DNA from: Dipylidium caninum
Taxonomy: Eukaryota > Platyhelminthes > Cestoda > Cyclophyllidea > Dipylidiidae
Reading direction: 5' to 3'
DNA: 64,000 nucleotides
Assembly: GCA_017562135.1 (NCBI GenBank)
Contig: QEYB01000715.1
Coordinates: forward strand, 930,001 to 994,000
How positions within the stretch are numbered: the first letter of the stretch is position 1; every line of letters starts with the position of its first letter. The notes beneath the pieces are model-generated. The model ran no database searches. It was given only the letters and a program-made list of their open reading frames with translations, and was not told the DNA's origin. The translations under genes and the position numbers were made by a program. Below are positions 1-14,499 of this stretch, piece by piece.

Positions 1-2075
1 TCTCGGTCACCTGAAGGGCGTTCTATCGTCTCGTGTGAGTAAGTACATGCCCGGAGTCTCTACTGGCCTTTCCCGTGACTTCAAATCTCTTTGGTCCGCT
101 TAATCGCAGAGTGTACCCTTTCGCCGCTTTCGGACGAAATGCAACGAAGTGCCTTGTGTCCCAATTCGGCTATCCACGCATTCGGGAATATACACTGTTT
201 GTGCAAGTTTACGTTTTTCGAGCATGAAGCGCACCATTTGTCTGATAGAGAAGTCGCGAGTTTTTCCATACCGTTTTTTTTGAGGTTCCAAATTCGGTGT
301 GCCCACGGGGCCGGGGGTGTCGGCGAAACCGTAACTCTGACGTTACGTTGATAAGGCCGTTTTCCCGCTTCCACGACCCACGAATAGGCCTCAGATTTTG
401 TTTTAGATTCAGGTTAAAAATAGAGAATGTGCTTGCTGACTCTTCAAACTGCTGTAGTGCATTGTCTTTGTGAGAGCTTGTTTTCGTTTTCACTCGCCTC
501 CTCACCCCGGGAACCATCACCCAGTGGTCCCTTGGGGACCACAATTTTCGGATCTAAAGCTGTGCCTTTACATCTGCTCCACTTGTTTAAAATAATGACG
601 TTTTGAGATGTTGAGGGAAACAACCGCAACATTTTACTCTGTCTTCTCTAGAGACGCAGTGGACAATGCGACGGACCGTGACGCGCCGAAAGAAAATGTA
701 AAACTTGTGCTTTAATTTACTCGAACTCATAATCTCGGGTGACTCGCTGGAAAATGCTCTCGTCTCCTTGGAGTGAGTTCTTCTTCTCTCCCCTATGGAA
801 GAACAGACGCAACTACTGTTGTGCCTATTTCCACCTCCCCCGTCTTTCTCCAGTTGCCTGGCGATGTTGCCATTGTGGATGACACTGCTTATTTGCCACC
901 ACGCCTAATGTAAATTGTTTGCTTAGCATTCTATCCATCTCCGTGGTGGCCTGTCGCCTTAAATGCCCTAACAAGGAGGTGGTTCTACCTTTTAACAGAT
1001 TAACTCTGTCTGTGTTCCCCTTCTGCTGGTGCTCATAGTGCATGAGCCGCCTTTGATCCCCCTTGAGTAGGAATTTTAACTTTTAAAACCTATTAGCCGT
1101 CCTCGTGCCTGGTTTATCTCTTCCCCTATTAAACTACTTCTCTTAACACTACCCATCCTTTGCGGTTGCCTCTCTTGCACAAGGTCAGGATGCCCCGGGT
1201 CTTGTTCACCCTTTTTCTTCTATCTACTCCGCATGAACGGGACGAGACGAGGAGGATTTTGTGTTGGACGCCTCGGGTATTACGACGCAGTTGTGGGTTG
1301 ACGTGCGAAACGTAATTGATATCGTCGTTTTATTCTCCGACTTACCAGATTCACACTGCGTCTAGTCCTCCCACAGTGGTCATATGCATTTAATCTTTCA
1401 TTATCTCTTTTTCCTCCACAAACAGTGGTCTGTGAATCCCGGTTGTTCTCTGCAGTCCGCTTACACGATTGATTGTGCATGGTAATTTATTTGTAAACAG
1501 CCAAATGGGTGTGGTGACGCCTTCCTGTAACCAATCTGTGCGGGAGCTTGGGCATCATTATCCTTTGTCCAAGATGTATTCCATCTCGGATTTTACTGGG
1601 GGGCGTGTGTTTACTACCCCGTGGGTGCACGAGATGCGTACACCTACTTCGGGGTGAATCTGCCGACTACCGCGCCTCCCCACCCACTGACCACACGGCT
1701 GCTCCGTTCGCCTGTTATTTCATCTTCAGCACCCAGTTTTGTCTCAGCGCACCGGGCATACTGACAACAATGGCGATAATATTTTGACTTTAATTACAGG
1801 GCGACAATACAGGCCACATCAATTCCTGCTTTTTACTTTGCGCGAGCGTCTTGGGTTGACAGGCGAGTCGGTGGAGTGTTGGCACGTCGCCTTAGTTCCA
1901 CTGTCTCCGGCGGAGGCGCGGCGGTTGGTCCGTCCGATCCACCACACGCCTCTCTCCACCTCGCCCACGTTGACTTAGCGCAGTTGTGCCCGCTGCCTCC
2001 TCCGTGTCGCCCCACCCTTGCCCCGACCCGCCTGGCCTCACACACCTACAACTCACCTGTCTGGGCTTTGCAATA

Positions 2076-2086
2076 CCCCCCCCCCC
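2076..2086. repeat. C homopolymer tract
   Basis: A run of about 11 C bases. Similar C or G runs of 8-16 bases recur through the window (14076, 33182, 45777 and others). Confidence 0.9.
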
Positions 2087-4665
2087 GCTGTTTGCACCAA
2101 CAGCATATACACTAAACTGTTTCGAAATCCCAATGTCTTCGCAACACTGTTGTTACATCTGTGTATCTTTGGGGCAGGTGGTATCCGCATTTGCAAGCCA
2201 TTATTCTAGTTCTCTTTAAAATAGCAACGTCCTGCCTCTTCTCCCAGGCCAATCTCAAGTCATCCTTTTTTTACGGAAGCCAAAGGGGAACCCGGCGTCG
2301 CTTTAAGTGTTTTTTTTTTAATATCATTTTCCTCCTCACTGAGGAGGCAGCCGTTGGGGAAAGGTGATACCACTCGCGTTATCTCAGGCGCCATCATTTC
2401 GCCTTCCGCCGCGCTTGCTGGTGGAGTAGCTAAAATGGCCGGGCGAGGGTTGAGGAGAAGACGGAGGTGAGGCAGAAGCCGCCTGTGGTGGTTGCCGGAA
2501 GGCGTTTCTATGCTAACTTGTTTAAACTTTTAATTAATGCCTTCGAGTGTTGGTTGTTCATGCTAGTTTATGCACTCCGTGTTAATTGTCACGTCTTTTG
2601 GACCCAGATGAACGCCAGTTGTCATTCCTCGCCATGAGTCGCATCCACTATTTCCACATTGGTGCCACCTTTTGTGGCACGAGGATTAAATCCTTTTATC
2701 CAAGGTTTCTCAATTAACAACGGACCTCTAAACTGGATGAACTTCTGAGTAACATGTGGGAGTTTTTTTGGACTTTTCTTATGTTAATGAAAGTTAGCGA
2801 GGAGGTTGAACAAACTAAAATTCTTGGTGAATGTGTAAATACAATTTGTCGGCAGATTCATGGGGACACTTGTGCAATTTAAATTGTTTGGCCTCCGCCG
2901 CTGCTCGAAGGCTCTCCGCCTGAGTCCGTACACCCGATGGGCGACGCTGGGGCGACCAGGCAGGTAAATCCGCGACTTCGTTCTGGTGGATTAATGGTCA
3001 CTGTATGTTGCCCGAAGGTGGCGTTTATTATTGCCTCCGGACATTTTTGACCATGCTGCTCGCGGATGGCATTCCACCAGGGAAAATATGTCTGGTTGTC
3101 TGACCAGAAGTCCCGGTGCACACTTTGACAGACTTTCTTGGCGGTAGGCCGCCGACGGGGTCTGCATTTTTCCGTGCTATAATTGCGAGAACTCGCTAAA
3201 AATGGCCTGGGCTTCTTTCCAGCCTTCCCAGCCACACGGAGGGGTTTTTTTGTGGATAACGCGGGCCCCCCTTCTGGACGGAGTTTAAGTCGCATCGATG
3301 CTCCAGCCGATGTGTACCGTTCTATCCACGACGTGATCCTGCCCTTCGCCTGATTTGTGTAATCGTTTTAAATGCGTGCACCCCTTGACCAGATCGCTTC
3401 TCGGACAGTCTCTTCTGCCATTACTACCCAATCGGTGGATCCACTGACTCTGTCTTTGTTGGTTGCAGTTCCGGAGTGAGCCTGAAAGAGAGTTTGCGTC
3501 TCGTTGCCAAGGCTTTGGACGCCGGGACTGCCTCCGAGGGGCCACCCCGTGGTTCCATCCTAGTCAGCACCCAGGCTCGGCATTCGCGGAACCCATTTAC
3601 CCACAAGTCGCGCTTCAGTCACCGATGAAAAGGAACTTCCTAGGCCTTGAGCACCCCTACGTTCCTTCTGCATTGGGTGGTAATTTGACAGAAGTTGCCC
3701 TAATCCTTCAATTGCGATGTGACTTCTTGACCAACTACCGTTTGACTCAATATTCAGCTTGTTAGTCGCCTGTGTTCCGCTTGTTTCCTTTCTTCCTGGA
3801 CGAATGAAATTAAAGTGCTCCACGTTTATTTTGGGACCGTAGAGCTTCGTGACCCTTGTTCCTAGGGTATTAATTGTCCAGCACATAAATGTCTCGTGTC
3901 CTTCCCCTTGATAGTCTTTTAAAGTTGGGCAGATTGAGGAGTAAGGGGACGCGCCCTTCCCGAAAGAAGGAAAGGTCTACAACTTTGATTGGGAAGCTAG
4001 TGACCCATTGGGACGTTCCTCTAAGCAGATCAACTGCTGTGCTGTACCCATTAACTCGTCGCTAAGCCGATGCGAAATATCTGTTCCAGTCCAGCTCATT
4101 TCCTTGCTGCAGGTGGGGATTAATACGCTTATTCTAAGCGGAGGCTTCATACCAGTATCCCGTCATCGGAGCGAAATTTCGTGCCATTTCTCGTATTACG
4201 GTGCGGTTGCCTCGTCGACGGACACCGCGTGAGTTAGTCTTGCTGCTCCTCAGGCCCGTTTCTCGCGTCCATCGCATTCTTCAACTATTTTCGTGCGTCA
4301 GGGGGGAGGGCGGCGGAGGGTGCTCGCCTATCACCTTTTGTCCTCAACCCGAGTCCCCCCTTATAACTGACGCAGGCGGCGCCACCACCCCGCTCCTCCC
4401 TCCCCCCCCTCCCGGCCACTTGTCAAAGGACGCGTTGACATCTGGCACTGGGGGGAGCGCAACACCGACAATGGTATGGCTTCATTAGATGATGTTTTTG
4501 GCACAGACTAAAGACTTGTTAAGCCGCTGGCACTGGAAGGGATCCTTCTTTACGGCCTACCACTTGTAACTGGAGGCACATTGGTTCGGAAGAGGCTTCA
4601 TCATTTAACATGCTTTTCATGTGCTTCACAGACACAGTGGCACTGTTCCAGCCGAGACTCCTTGG

Positions 4666-4695
4666 TTGATTCGCGGACGCTTGATTCGCGGACGC
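4666..4695. repeat. 15-bp perfect tandem duplication
   Basis: The 15-base unit TTGATTCGCGGACGC occurs twice back to back without a mismatch. No gene context was found. Confidence 0.9.
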
Positions 4696-7600
4696 TTCGC
4701 CACTTGCCTCGCCTTCACCAACCGCGTACAAAACGAATGTTGACGAGTGTGGCCTGGTGGTTCGGCGAAGGCGAGGCAAAACTACTAGATGAGCACGTGC
4801 ACTTGGTGGAGAAGACAAGAGTTTCTCCGACTAACGCCGCTTCACTTTTCATCCGTCCACATGGAGTGTTGCAACGGTTCTATGAGATCTCAGATGGAGG
4901 CAAACTAGAGACAGTCTTCCACCCGGTGAGGTCTGTTAGCACTGACCGCACAATTTAACGGGAGGCTATGGTCAGGGGGCAGGACCCCCTCCACCGAGTC
5001 GTCTTCCTGTTCTTCGCCCAACCACCATGTAAGGCAGTTCTACTGCCAACGAATGTCCAATTTTCTGTTGTCAGCAGTTCGCGCTGCCTTGCTTCGACGT
5101 AACATCCTCCCGTCTGCTGGGCGTGCCTGGGGATGACGATTGAAATCGGGCAAAACATATGACGGTTCTGCGAGCAGCTGCCTCAGCCACTCTTCCCCTC
5201 GCCGCCCCACCCCACCCCTCGTGTAGCCCCATTTTCTTGAACCCACCTCATAAGACGCTTGTTTTGGTATCCTCTTCCTAGTCAAGTAGTGGACTCTTCC
5301 ATACGCAAATGACATAGTCGTGTCTTTAATCTAAGCAGTCCGGCTCCTCTTGGGTGCGGAACAAAGGCCGCTGCTTTTGAAATGTTCAAATGGAGGTGAG
5401 GGAGGCAGGCTCTCTCCCCAAGCACATGTTGCATAATTTGGGATATCTCCACAATCACATGGAAAGAAAGTACGGGCTCTGTGTTTGGTGAAATTTATGC
5501 TTTGTCCAGAAATTCGGGCCGCAGCCTCGTGCCTGTTGTTGCCAGTGGGGCAAGGAAGAGGAGCGGTTCGGAGGCGATCCGCTCCCGCCCACCGCTGCTC
5601 CATCCCCAACCACTCGTCGCGTCGACTTGGTGATGACCTCTGGGACGTGCGCGTTGTGTTGAAGAGATTTTGGGGCAGCGACGACCGCGGCGGCGCGAGC
5701 GGCTGCTCTGGCTAACGGCCCGATGATGGTGTCGTCAGCGCTAGAAGGTCCTACGTAAACAAGGGCAGACAATAAACATTTTTTTTGATATTACCCGACC
5801 TTGAGAGAGAATTTGTTTGACCACCGGTTATTCGGCCAGACCACTTTATCCCGGTCCCTTTGGGCACACGAGAAGGCATTTCGAACAGGGCAAAAGTAAG
5901 GCAAGTGCGGCGAGAATCAAACGGTCGGTCATTCCCCACGATTCTCAGTGATCTTGTCGTTGGAAATCGGCATGCCGGATGGTGGCAGTGGGAGCAGTTC
6001 CGAACGAGTTGGCTGGCGCATAAAATTTCCGCTTTATGTTCGAGTGGCGCGACTCAGTGACAACCCCCTTTGAAGTGAAGAGCCAAACCATTAAACTTTA
6101 CTCGCCGACCGAACTGCTTGTTCTCTACGCCACCTCATTCGTTCCTCCCATCCCCTTGGTCTCCCGGTGCGCCAATTCTTAAACTTGACCGGGGAAGTCG
6201 AGTGTACGGAGGAGCCGAATGACCACTTATCCCTCAATCTATGGCCGGCGGAGTCGGCTGGTCCCACTTGGAACCTCCCGACAACTTGGATGGATTCGTT
6301 GTTCTCCCGTCGTAATCGTTGCATGCATGAGCGACTCCCCGCGACAGGTGCTGCAACCCGAAAAAGACCTCTTGTCGAAATGCGGCGTGGAGGTAGTCGG
6401 CACGAAACCAGGGAGGGACGATGTGTTCTCGGGATTTCCGCGTTTCCGTGTTGGAGTTTTGGTTGTGAGGCCCGATTAAAACAAATGGCTCGTTGCACTA
6501 GTTTTGCCCGACCTTATCGCTTCAGCCGCGTGCTGGGGAGAAGCGTTGGCCCCCTCCTCCCTCACTTTCCCCCTCATCCCCACCTCCCAAGCATGCGTGG
6601 GAGATGCTCGACCTTATCCTCGGTCGGTGAGTGGGCGCCCGCCTGGTTGGGATGTGCCGGCGCCCGGCTCTCAGGCAACTGAAGCCAGCGTCCGCAGTAT
6701 CGCCTGCGTCGCGATCGGCGGGACGGCTGGGCGCACCACAAGGGCGACCAGCTTGTTCTGCTCTGTCACGCCCAGTCCATTCTGCCTTAATGAGAATATT
6801 TTGCCTGGAAGTGAGTTTTGTAGCGTCAAAAACGTTCGACGGGGCCTCGCATTAGTCTGCACGTGAAAGGACTGAACACGCCATGGGCCTTGTGCGCTCT
6901 CCTTACCTCGTTGAGTTCAATGGACATTTGACGAAGTGATCCCACGTATCCAGTGTGTTACATAAGTAAGGAAGCCTTTGGGAGGTGAGAAAGGCGGCAG
7001 AAGAAAGCGCAAGAGTGTGAAATGAACCCTTGCAGAGAAGCTGCCAATGCCTTTCTTTCCCTGCTGTCTGGAGTCAATTTCGACGGACGACCCTCTCCTC
7101 GCTGTCTCCGCCCCCCCTCTGTCACTGATAGTCGTCCGTGTCGCAGTCCAGTGCTGCCCGCGGGGTTCTTCGCTGCACACTTTTTAGGCGCTTTTTGTGT
7201 GTGTTGCTTTTTAATTACGTTGTCCTGGAATGATTCGAACAGCCGTGAGATAGGTAAAAAGTTGCATGGGTCTGAAGAGGGTGCGCCAGCCTCGATGTGC
7301 AGGCCTGAACAGTTGCACCCCTGTTCTCCAGCCACCTCTACAACACGTGCCAAACGGAGTGTTGAGCTACTTGGTCCGGTTTAGGACAATGATGAATGGA
7401 AGGTGTTCAGACCGCGGCAACCTCTCGCTGACCCACCCTTCAGACACGAACGGTTGGCACCGGGGCGCCCTAGTGAACACCGAGAAAATATGCCCTGCAA
7501 ACATGCGTGTTTGTCTTGAAGGAGATCACGTTGTGGGCTGTACCATTGCCAAATCGCCTCGGGGTCAACGCATGTCCCGTTGTGTGCGTGCCGAGCCATA

Positions 7601-10600
7601 ACCAGCAGACAACAACTGAAATCCCATGGGCTCTGCGCATTCACTGCGGAGGAGAACCGGTTGTCGCAGCTCCACCAAGCCGGCACATTCCCGAAACACG
7701 CCCGTGGCGCCTTGTTAACGGACCATGAGGAAGGCACTTCATAGCCGAGAAGGTGGACACAAAGTGGTTCTGGGGGCTGTCTCAATTATTAACTAGTTGG
7801 GCTCACAAAACAATCTTTCCACGAGCGGACTGCCTCCTCGCTTCACTAGAACTCAAGTATTTTGTGTCTTGACTCATTGACAAGTCTGATTAAATTATTT
7901 ATTCGTTGCGCCGAGAAAGGGCATTACGTGACGGCTCTAGAAGACCGAAATTAGTGCTCCTTCAAGCCTGCATGTCCAAGTAGGATGCATTCAAGTGCTG
8001 CTACATCGTCAGTTATTGTCACTTTTGCGTGGTGCGCTTCGAGCAGCGATGCGCATGTGTGCACGTGAGTGTGGGACGTGCACAGTCCCACCGACGGGCC
8101 ACGTATTTCAAGGGAAAGTCTTCGCCAGAGGGCGGGAAACGTGGACATAAGACCACGTCAGCGGCCACGGTGGGTGGGAGGCTGCGTGGTCACGGAGCGG
8201 ACTTAGGTGTGTTTGTGCTCCCACGCAACTGGGGCGAAAGGGCGGCCTATCGGGCGCGTCGGATGACTTGTCCTTCTCACTCACGGCCGTGGACCCGCAG
8301 CACGGCTGATTAATGACCGCGCATCGACGGCTGCCCCTAACTTGTGTTGTTACCACCGCCATTTACGGTATAATTGTGATGAATGAGGCTTAGACGCAGT
8401 TGCCTTCCGCGGCGCTCGTCGCCGCACTCGCACCCGCCACATTGTTGTGCTCCGTTGCCGATCTCGAAGAAAATTACCTGCTCAAGGCCGATGCATGTCG
8501 TCACCAGCGTTACCTTCCATGTGGAGTCGGGATTGTTGCTCAGAGATCATCCATCACTTTCGAGTTAGGCGACTGAGCCCAACTCCTCATTTCCTTTGGT
8601 CCTTCCACTACAACAATCATGATTACTGTGGTTTTAGTTAAGTGCGAGGGCCTGTCAACTTTCTTCCGTTTTGCGCATATGAACTTTCCCATGAGTAGCT
8701 TCCTCTCCTCCTCCTGCTCCTCCTCCCCCCTGACTCCTTCCTCTCCTTCCGACTCACACCCTTCGTTCTCCGCTCCACCTGTCACAAGTAAAGCGTCCAG
8801 GGGAAACAGCCACGTCCCGGAGTTTGAATGAAAACCAGCCTCCTTTTGTCGTCGCTACACCCACCCCCCTCCCGCCGAACACATGCGACTCAAACTATTC
8901 ATTCCCCCACAAAACGGCCCCTCTTCATTCATGGCTGCTTCCGTGCGCAGTTTTTGCTCGCCCTTCAATCCTCCATTGTTATCGCGTGAGTGGCACCGCG
9001 TGTCGGGAGGGCAGCGCAGTCTCCGTCTGCCGTTGTCCCTCGCACATGTCATTTGCCAGACCTTTAGTTGCCGTTGTGACTCTTGTTTCCACCCGTCCTG
9101 CTGAATGAGGCTGTACTCCCGTTCCTCACCCAATTCTACACACCAAATTGCCCCTACCCAAGTGGCGCCTATCATTCTCTACTGCCTGAAAGAAGCTCCT
9201 CGTCCTGCGTGACACCTCAAACGGCAGAACGGAGGGCGAGGGAGGTGGCCTCGGTCGCCCGCCGTCGCAGGCCGGGTGGAAGGAGCCGTGCAGGACCGGC
9301 CAGGGGGAACTTGGACTCCTTACTACATAGTAGGCAGGTAGTGAAAATTTCGTTTCGAGGCAAGAAATGGCGTTGAGAGACACTCGCATTAGTTTGCACT
9401 GGCTTGCAGTCAGAGGGGGTTAGTGACAACAAATTCCTCCCTCGTGTACGCGTCTCAAACACCGGATTTGACTAATGGGGATTGTAGCGAAGTGACAGAC
9501 ATGAGTAGAGATGGGGCGGCCGTCGGAGCCACGGCGTCTTCGATTCATGAAACGCAGCTCAGAGCCAGCGAAGAGCGGCCACATAGTGGGGCACGTCGCC
9601 TCCTTCCCGACAAGGCGAGAGGCTGCTGTTGGGCTTGCACTGCGGGGGCGGAGTGGAAAGACTTTGCGCGATCTCCGCTCAAAACGCACCTTCTATGTCG
9701 GTGGAATTTGACCGCCCCTGTTGAGGTGCTAACGGGCTACAACTCGGTGACTGTGCAATCGCCTGTTAAAACGCGTGAACGAATTCATGCGGTACAAATT
9801 GCACAGCGAAACAGGAGAACGCAACCGGTGCACCCTTCTGTCTCCGTGTCTTTACCTCTGGCGACGAGACGCGAGGCGACGACTCTGCTTTTTCGCCTGC
9901 AATATCCTCCTGCACGCCGCTACGGTGTTAGACCTGCGCGGCAGGCGACACAGAAAGTCCAGCGGAGTTCCAGGGTAGGCTCTTCGTGAGCAGGCAGCGC
10001 GGGCCCCTCAGCGACCTGCCCCTCCACCGCATCTTCCCCTCGCAGGCGCGAGTCATTAGCGTGGGACTGTGCGACCCAGCTCCTCCTCCTCCAAGTCTGA
10101 AATTGGGTCTCCGGTCACAGTAAACGTGTCAGGGTTCGGAAATGGGATGAAGTTAGGACTAGTTGGTGTGACTCCTCTGCGAACCATTAACTGTCCCACA
10201 CCATTTAGCGGCATGGTGCCGTTCCCTTCGCCCTGCCTTTACGCATCCAGCCCAGGAGCACCATTGTGCCGGAGTAGTAGGAAAAAACAACAACTGGTAA
10301 GTCGCACTGACTGGTGGAATCGTTTCCCAACCCGCTTGTATTGGAACTTGTACTTAGAGCACTTCCTCTCCTCCACCGTCGCCGGACAATCGGGGCTTCT
10401 CGGCGGTAATCGCGGGAATCTGCTGCAGCGCTCATAAACACGCTGGACAGTGATGGTGGTGGAGGTTAACCTTGACCATAAAATTCCAGACGTGATTTCC
10501 GCTTGAGCCTTTAACAGCGCAAAGCGGTTAAAGTTGGTAGTGTTGTGGCTGCAACCGTTCCTCGCCGCAACTACGTGCACGTGCCAGGCCGTGCAACCCA

Positions 10601-13600
10601 TTCGCCTCAACCGCCGCGGAGCTGGGTGTCGTGACCCGAGCAAATTGCCACGAGGGGCTTTAAATACGCCGAAGGCGATCCAGTGGCAGGCTGTGATCCA
10701 GTCTTTCTAGAGTAGAGAATAGACTACTTCAAACACGATAATGGCTTTAGTAATTAGGCGTGGGTGAAGGGAACCAACTCACCCACCACATTCCCACTTT
10801 TTCTCAAATTCGTCTGCGAGGTATTTTAACGTTGAGGCCGCTCCAATACTCTATGTCCACAAGGTTTCTACATAAATGTATGAGTGCGGCTTTGAAGGAG
10901 GAGGATGGAGATTTTCAAGACCGTCACCACCCCCAAAAACAATCTCGGCTGCCAGCGATGACGAGTTGTCGTTGAAACAGTCGGTCGCGACTGCAATAAG
11001 CTGTAGGGAAATAGAAACCTCTTAATAATTGATGGCCCTTTTGAGACCCCGGTAGGTGGCAAACTTTTACCGCGTGGCCGGATACGCAACTACAGAGTCA
11101 GGAGTCGGGTTGTTGCAAGGCGGACGCGAAGGGCGGCTGGTGGCGGTCTGGCCCACACCGGGGATCCCATGAGGGGACCGAAGGACCAAATCCAACACAA
11201 GTTCTCGGCCCTCCAATCTACTGTAGCTCACGAGAGATGGTTCCCCTAGGTCACTGTTCGGTGCATTGCGTTAATCCTAACCGCATTTGAGTGAAAAGTG
11301 TTGCGTCTTTACTCCTGCTCGATTTGAATCTTTCCGTATTCTCTGTCGTATTCTCCGGAACCTAGAAACTATCCTCTCCAGTAGATGGAATAAAGATTGT
11401 CCAATCACAGTCTAATCCTGAGAGTAATTTCCGTGTTCCTCCGATTTTAAAGAAAAGCAAACTCTCAACACATTTGCCTTTTTTCCACCTGACAGGCGCC
11501 ATTTTTGCTTTCTCCCACTTCCTAAAACAGACTAATTTATTTGCCCCTCCGGATGGGAGCGAGTGGGTAGCAGCGTATGAAGGCGACGGCTGAGGCTGAG
11601 GCGTCGGACGCGGGGCAGGGCGGGGCGGGGCGGGAGCGGGGGGAGGAGGAGGAGGAACAGGACAGCGTGCAGCTCACGCATGGACAGCGAGGGTTCAGAC
11701 GCTAGTCGACGGGAGCGAAGCGCGGGAAGGGAGAGGTGGACTGGGGCGTCAGGCTGTCTGCAATGCCGCGGGGATAAATTAAAGGGGAGCACTTCCTTCC
11801 TGGAGTGGTGGTGACGGTGTTGATGACAGGGAGGACACTCCGCCCCGCGTCCTGCACTCCCTCCGCCTCGCGTGTCCACCGCACCACCATCCTTGCCTCG
11901 TCTCGCCCGCGACCAAGTGGGTTGAGTGAGTCGACCGGGTTGGGGAGGGGCAGCCAGTCTGCCCGCCTCCAGCCTCTCCCGGCTTTGCACAGCCTAAATG
12001 CAATAAAGCAGAAGCGCAGGACGCGTCTGCTCCCGACAGTCAACTTCTGATTTGTTTGACAATTTATGAAGGGTCTGTGTGGACTTAGCGAGTTGATTGC
12101 TGGATGGTTTCCACTAATTCCCCTCCCTTTAGGAGAAAGAGGAGAGAGAGCTGTCAAACAGTTAACCGTCTATCCCGATATACACCTCTCAAACTGCTAG
12201 GTTATTCCTAAGAACTACAATGAGAAAGGCATAGGGAGACCAGAACTCTCACCTTGAGCCTCTCTGCTCCGGGTGAGCGTTGAACACGAATGGAACAAGG
12301 TCTCCGTGCGGCCACTTGCTCGAAGCTTGGCGAAGAAGGTGAGGCGCATGTCGACAACACACTTTTGGTGCTTTGTGCTCCCTTCGCTCCGACCGCAACG
12401 GTTATTTGGTGCGAGCAAATAAGGGCCGGCAAGCCTCCCTCCACAGCCTGTCCGCAGCGCAGACCGCTGGACAGCACGCAGAACACTGGGTGCTTCTTGT
12501 CTGGCAGAATTAAGCCCGGATCAGTGGTTCGGTCCACTAGTCGGCCAACTTAACGCCCCTCCCCTCGCTCGCGCAGGGCCAACGCAATGACCACCGTCCC
12601 ATAAAACGTAAATCACAGTCGTGTGGTTAGCCTGACTCACGATAATTCCCAATTAGCGAAAAAACCTGGTCATTCGGGGAATAATAACCATTAGCACCAC
12701 TAACCTAATGGAGTTGGCCCACGGCACGCCATCCAAACACGTTTTTCAAGGCGTGGGAGTGAAGTACCATCACGCAAGCTGATTCCTCTCCTCATAAATT
12801 AAAGTTGTTTCTGGTGCTCTCCTTAGAGCAGAGGAGATATGAGACTACCAAGCCATGACGAAGGCTTTTGCGGAATGTGGGCTGCGCAGAGTCTTTTCGG
12901 TTCAGACGCCAGATGCGTCGCAGCAAGCTGAGATACTGCGAAGTCGCGCGGTTGCTGGCCTGCAGTGCGGACACTCCTGTGCAGTTTGAGCCACACGAGA
13001 AGGGGGTTGGGCGGCGGGGCGACGCGCTAGGGCGGTGGACATAATAAGAGTTCGAATGAGCAAATCTGCATGGGGTGGAGCGAACAGGAGGGCGAATAGG
13101 AAAGTTCAGATGGCCTTGGAGGTACACATTGACGTTGCGAAGACCCTATGTCCGAGGATCGCGAAGTAACAAATTAAGTGACTCGCTCTTCCGTCGGCGC
13201 CTGGAGCGGTGGTGGATGTCAGTTGAAGTCCTCAAGGGAAACTGGAGGCATTTCAGTTTCAAGTGGGCGCCTAACTTTCCCTTAACTAAAGTATCCTGTG
13301 CTAATGAGGTGGTATGTCAACAAAGGTGAAGCGTCGCAAGGTGTAGCAACAAATGCCACGCGGCATAACTGTTGCTTGTGTCAATCCAAGACTGGGCAAT
13401 CTGTAGAAAGAGGCGTGATGGGGTAACGGAGCCATCGAGCGGAGGAGACGGACCCGGAGTCAGCTTTATCTTCCTCATGCCTCGCGAATCCTCTGTGGTT
13501 GGGCTGCGGCTCTGATCACTCACACGTCCAACTGGTCGGCCACTGGCACTGCGACTGGTGAAGGAATGTGGGCCAAGTTTTGGGGCCGGTCATTGTCCCC

Positions 13601-14268
13601 GCCGACTTGGAAGAGGAGGGCGATGTCAGCACGCACTGCCACTAACCGGGTTGAATGTCTTTTAACGAGTCCGTGGGGCATTGAAAACACACTGACAAAC
13701 ACATGGGAGATTTAAGCGGGCGCATGCCACAGGTTCTGCTCTTCACCCGAAACCCCCAGTGGCATGCAGTTAACAAGCTCACAAAGGCAACCAGAGGGAG
13801 AATTATTTCCCGGCTGGAGTCGGTAGAGCGAGGCGCCAGGGGGAGCTGGTACGAAATCAACTTGTACTTCTTGGCTTTGAGTTTCTCATCCACGAACTCA
13901 TGTCTGCCTGTCGTCACTCACGCTGGCGCAAGGGGGGGGGAGGCGCGAAACACGCAGGCATCCGTTCCGCCTCGCACAGTAGACGCAGACCGCAAAGTGG
14001 GGCTCGGTTAGCCTGGGTAACGTCGGCGGAGTCTCACTACCAAAGTAGCCCGAACAGTAGCCCGAACGGGAGTTGCCCCCCCCCCCCGTTACAAATCCCC
14101 AACGCTTTATGGCACAGAGGGACGTGGTTGGTTTCAAGTTGGAAGGGAATGTGAGAAAATAAGAGAGAATAGGCGAAAGACGCAGGAAAGTGACTGCGGC
14201 TCCCTCGAAACACGTCATGCCGCTTTGGCAGCAAAGCATTTTTTGATGGCCGAATGGGGCGGCTGGTG

Positions 14269-14499
14269 TTAAGCCAGTTTAATAGGCGCTTTCGTCGAGA
14301 AGTTCAGAAGCCGCTGAAAGAAAAGTTCACAGGCCTCTTGAAAGTCTACTCGCCTTGCATCAGTATTTAGCTCACCCCGGGTCAAATTAGGACCCAATCC
14401 TTTGGCACTTGTGTCCGCGCCAATGTCGAAAAAGGGACGATACTCTGCACCAGAACACGCCACTGCCACACTGGCCAAGAGCAGAAAAAGAGTTGGCAT
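14269..14499 (-). CDS. Possible small secreted protein or signal-peptide exon
   Basis: The 76-residue frame starts MPTLFLLLASVAVACSG, a good signal peptide: short N-region, hydrophobic core, small residues before a likely cut near residue 18. The rest is soluble, with one N-glycosylation-type site (NLT) and one later cysteine. I recognise no family. An internal GTGAGC at about codon 43 would make a good splice donor, so this could be the first exon of a longer minus-strand gene rather than a complete gene; a downstream exon was not found. No clear TATA box lies just upstream. A chance frame is a real alternative. Confidence 0.25.
   Translation of the reverse strand: MPTLFLLLASVAVACSGAEYRPFFDIGADTSAKGLGPNLTRGELNTDARRVDFQEACELFFQRLLNFSTKAPIKLA

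Larger units (their letters stand above)
1..14268. other. GC-rich region without supportable genes
   Basis: I found no reading frame here that looks like a known family or that shows a chain of exons with matching phases. Many open frames of 60-190 codons exist on both strands, as expected in GC-rich DNA with few stop codons, and they overlap one another without preference. The region holds a run of 11 C near 2076, a 12-base C run near 14076, a perfect 15-base tandem duplication at 4666-4695, and CTC-rich stretches near 8700-8760. I saw no tRNA or rRNA. Long introns or regulatory DNA of a gene outside the window are possible. Confidence 0.5.

Noticed and set aside
6167..6682. A 171-codon open frame on the plus strand
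   Set aside because: Rich in Arg, Pro and Ser with no family resemblance; typical of chance frames in GC-rich DNA.
9423..9989. A 188-codon open frame on the plus strand
   Set aside because: No domain, no signal peptide and no splice context. Overlapping long frames on other strands show that stop codons are simply scarce here.
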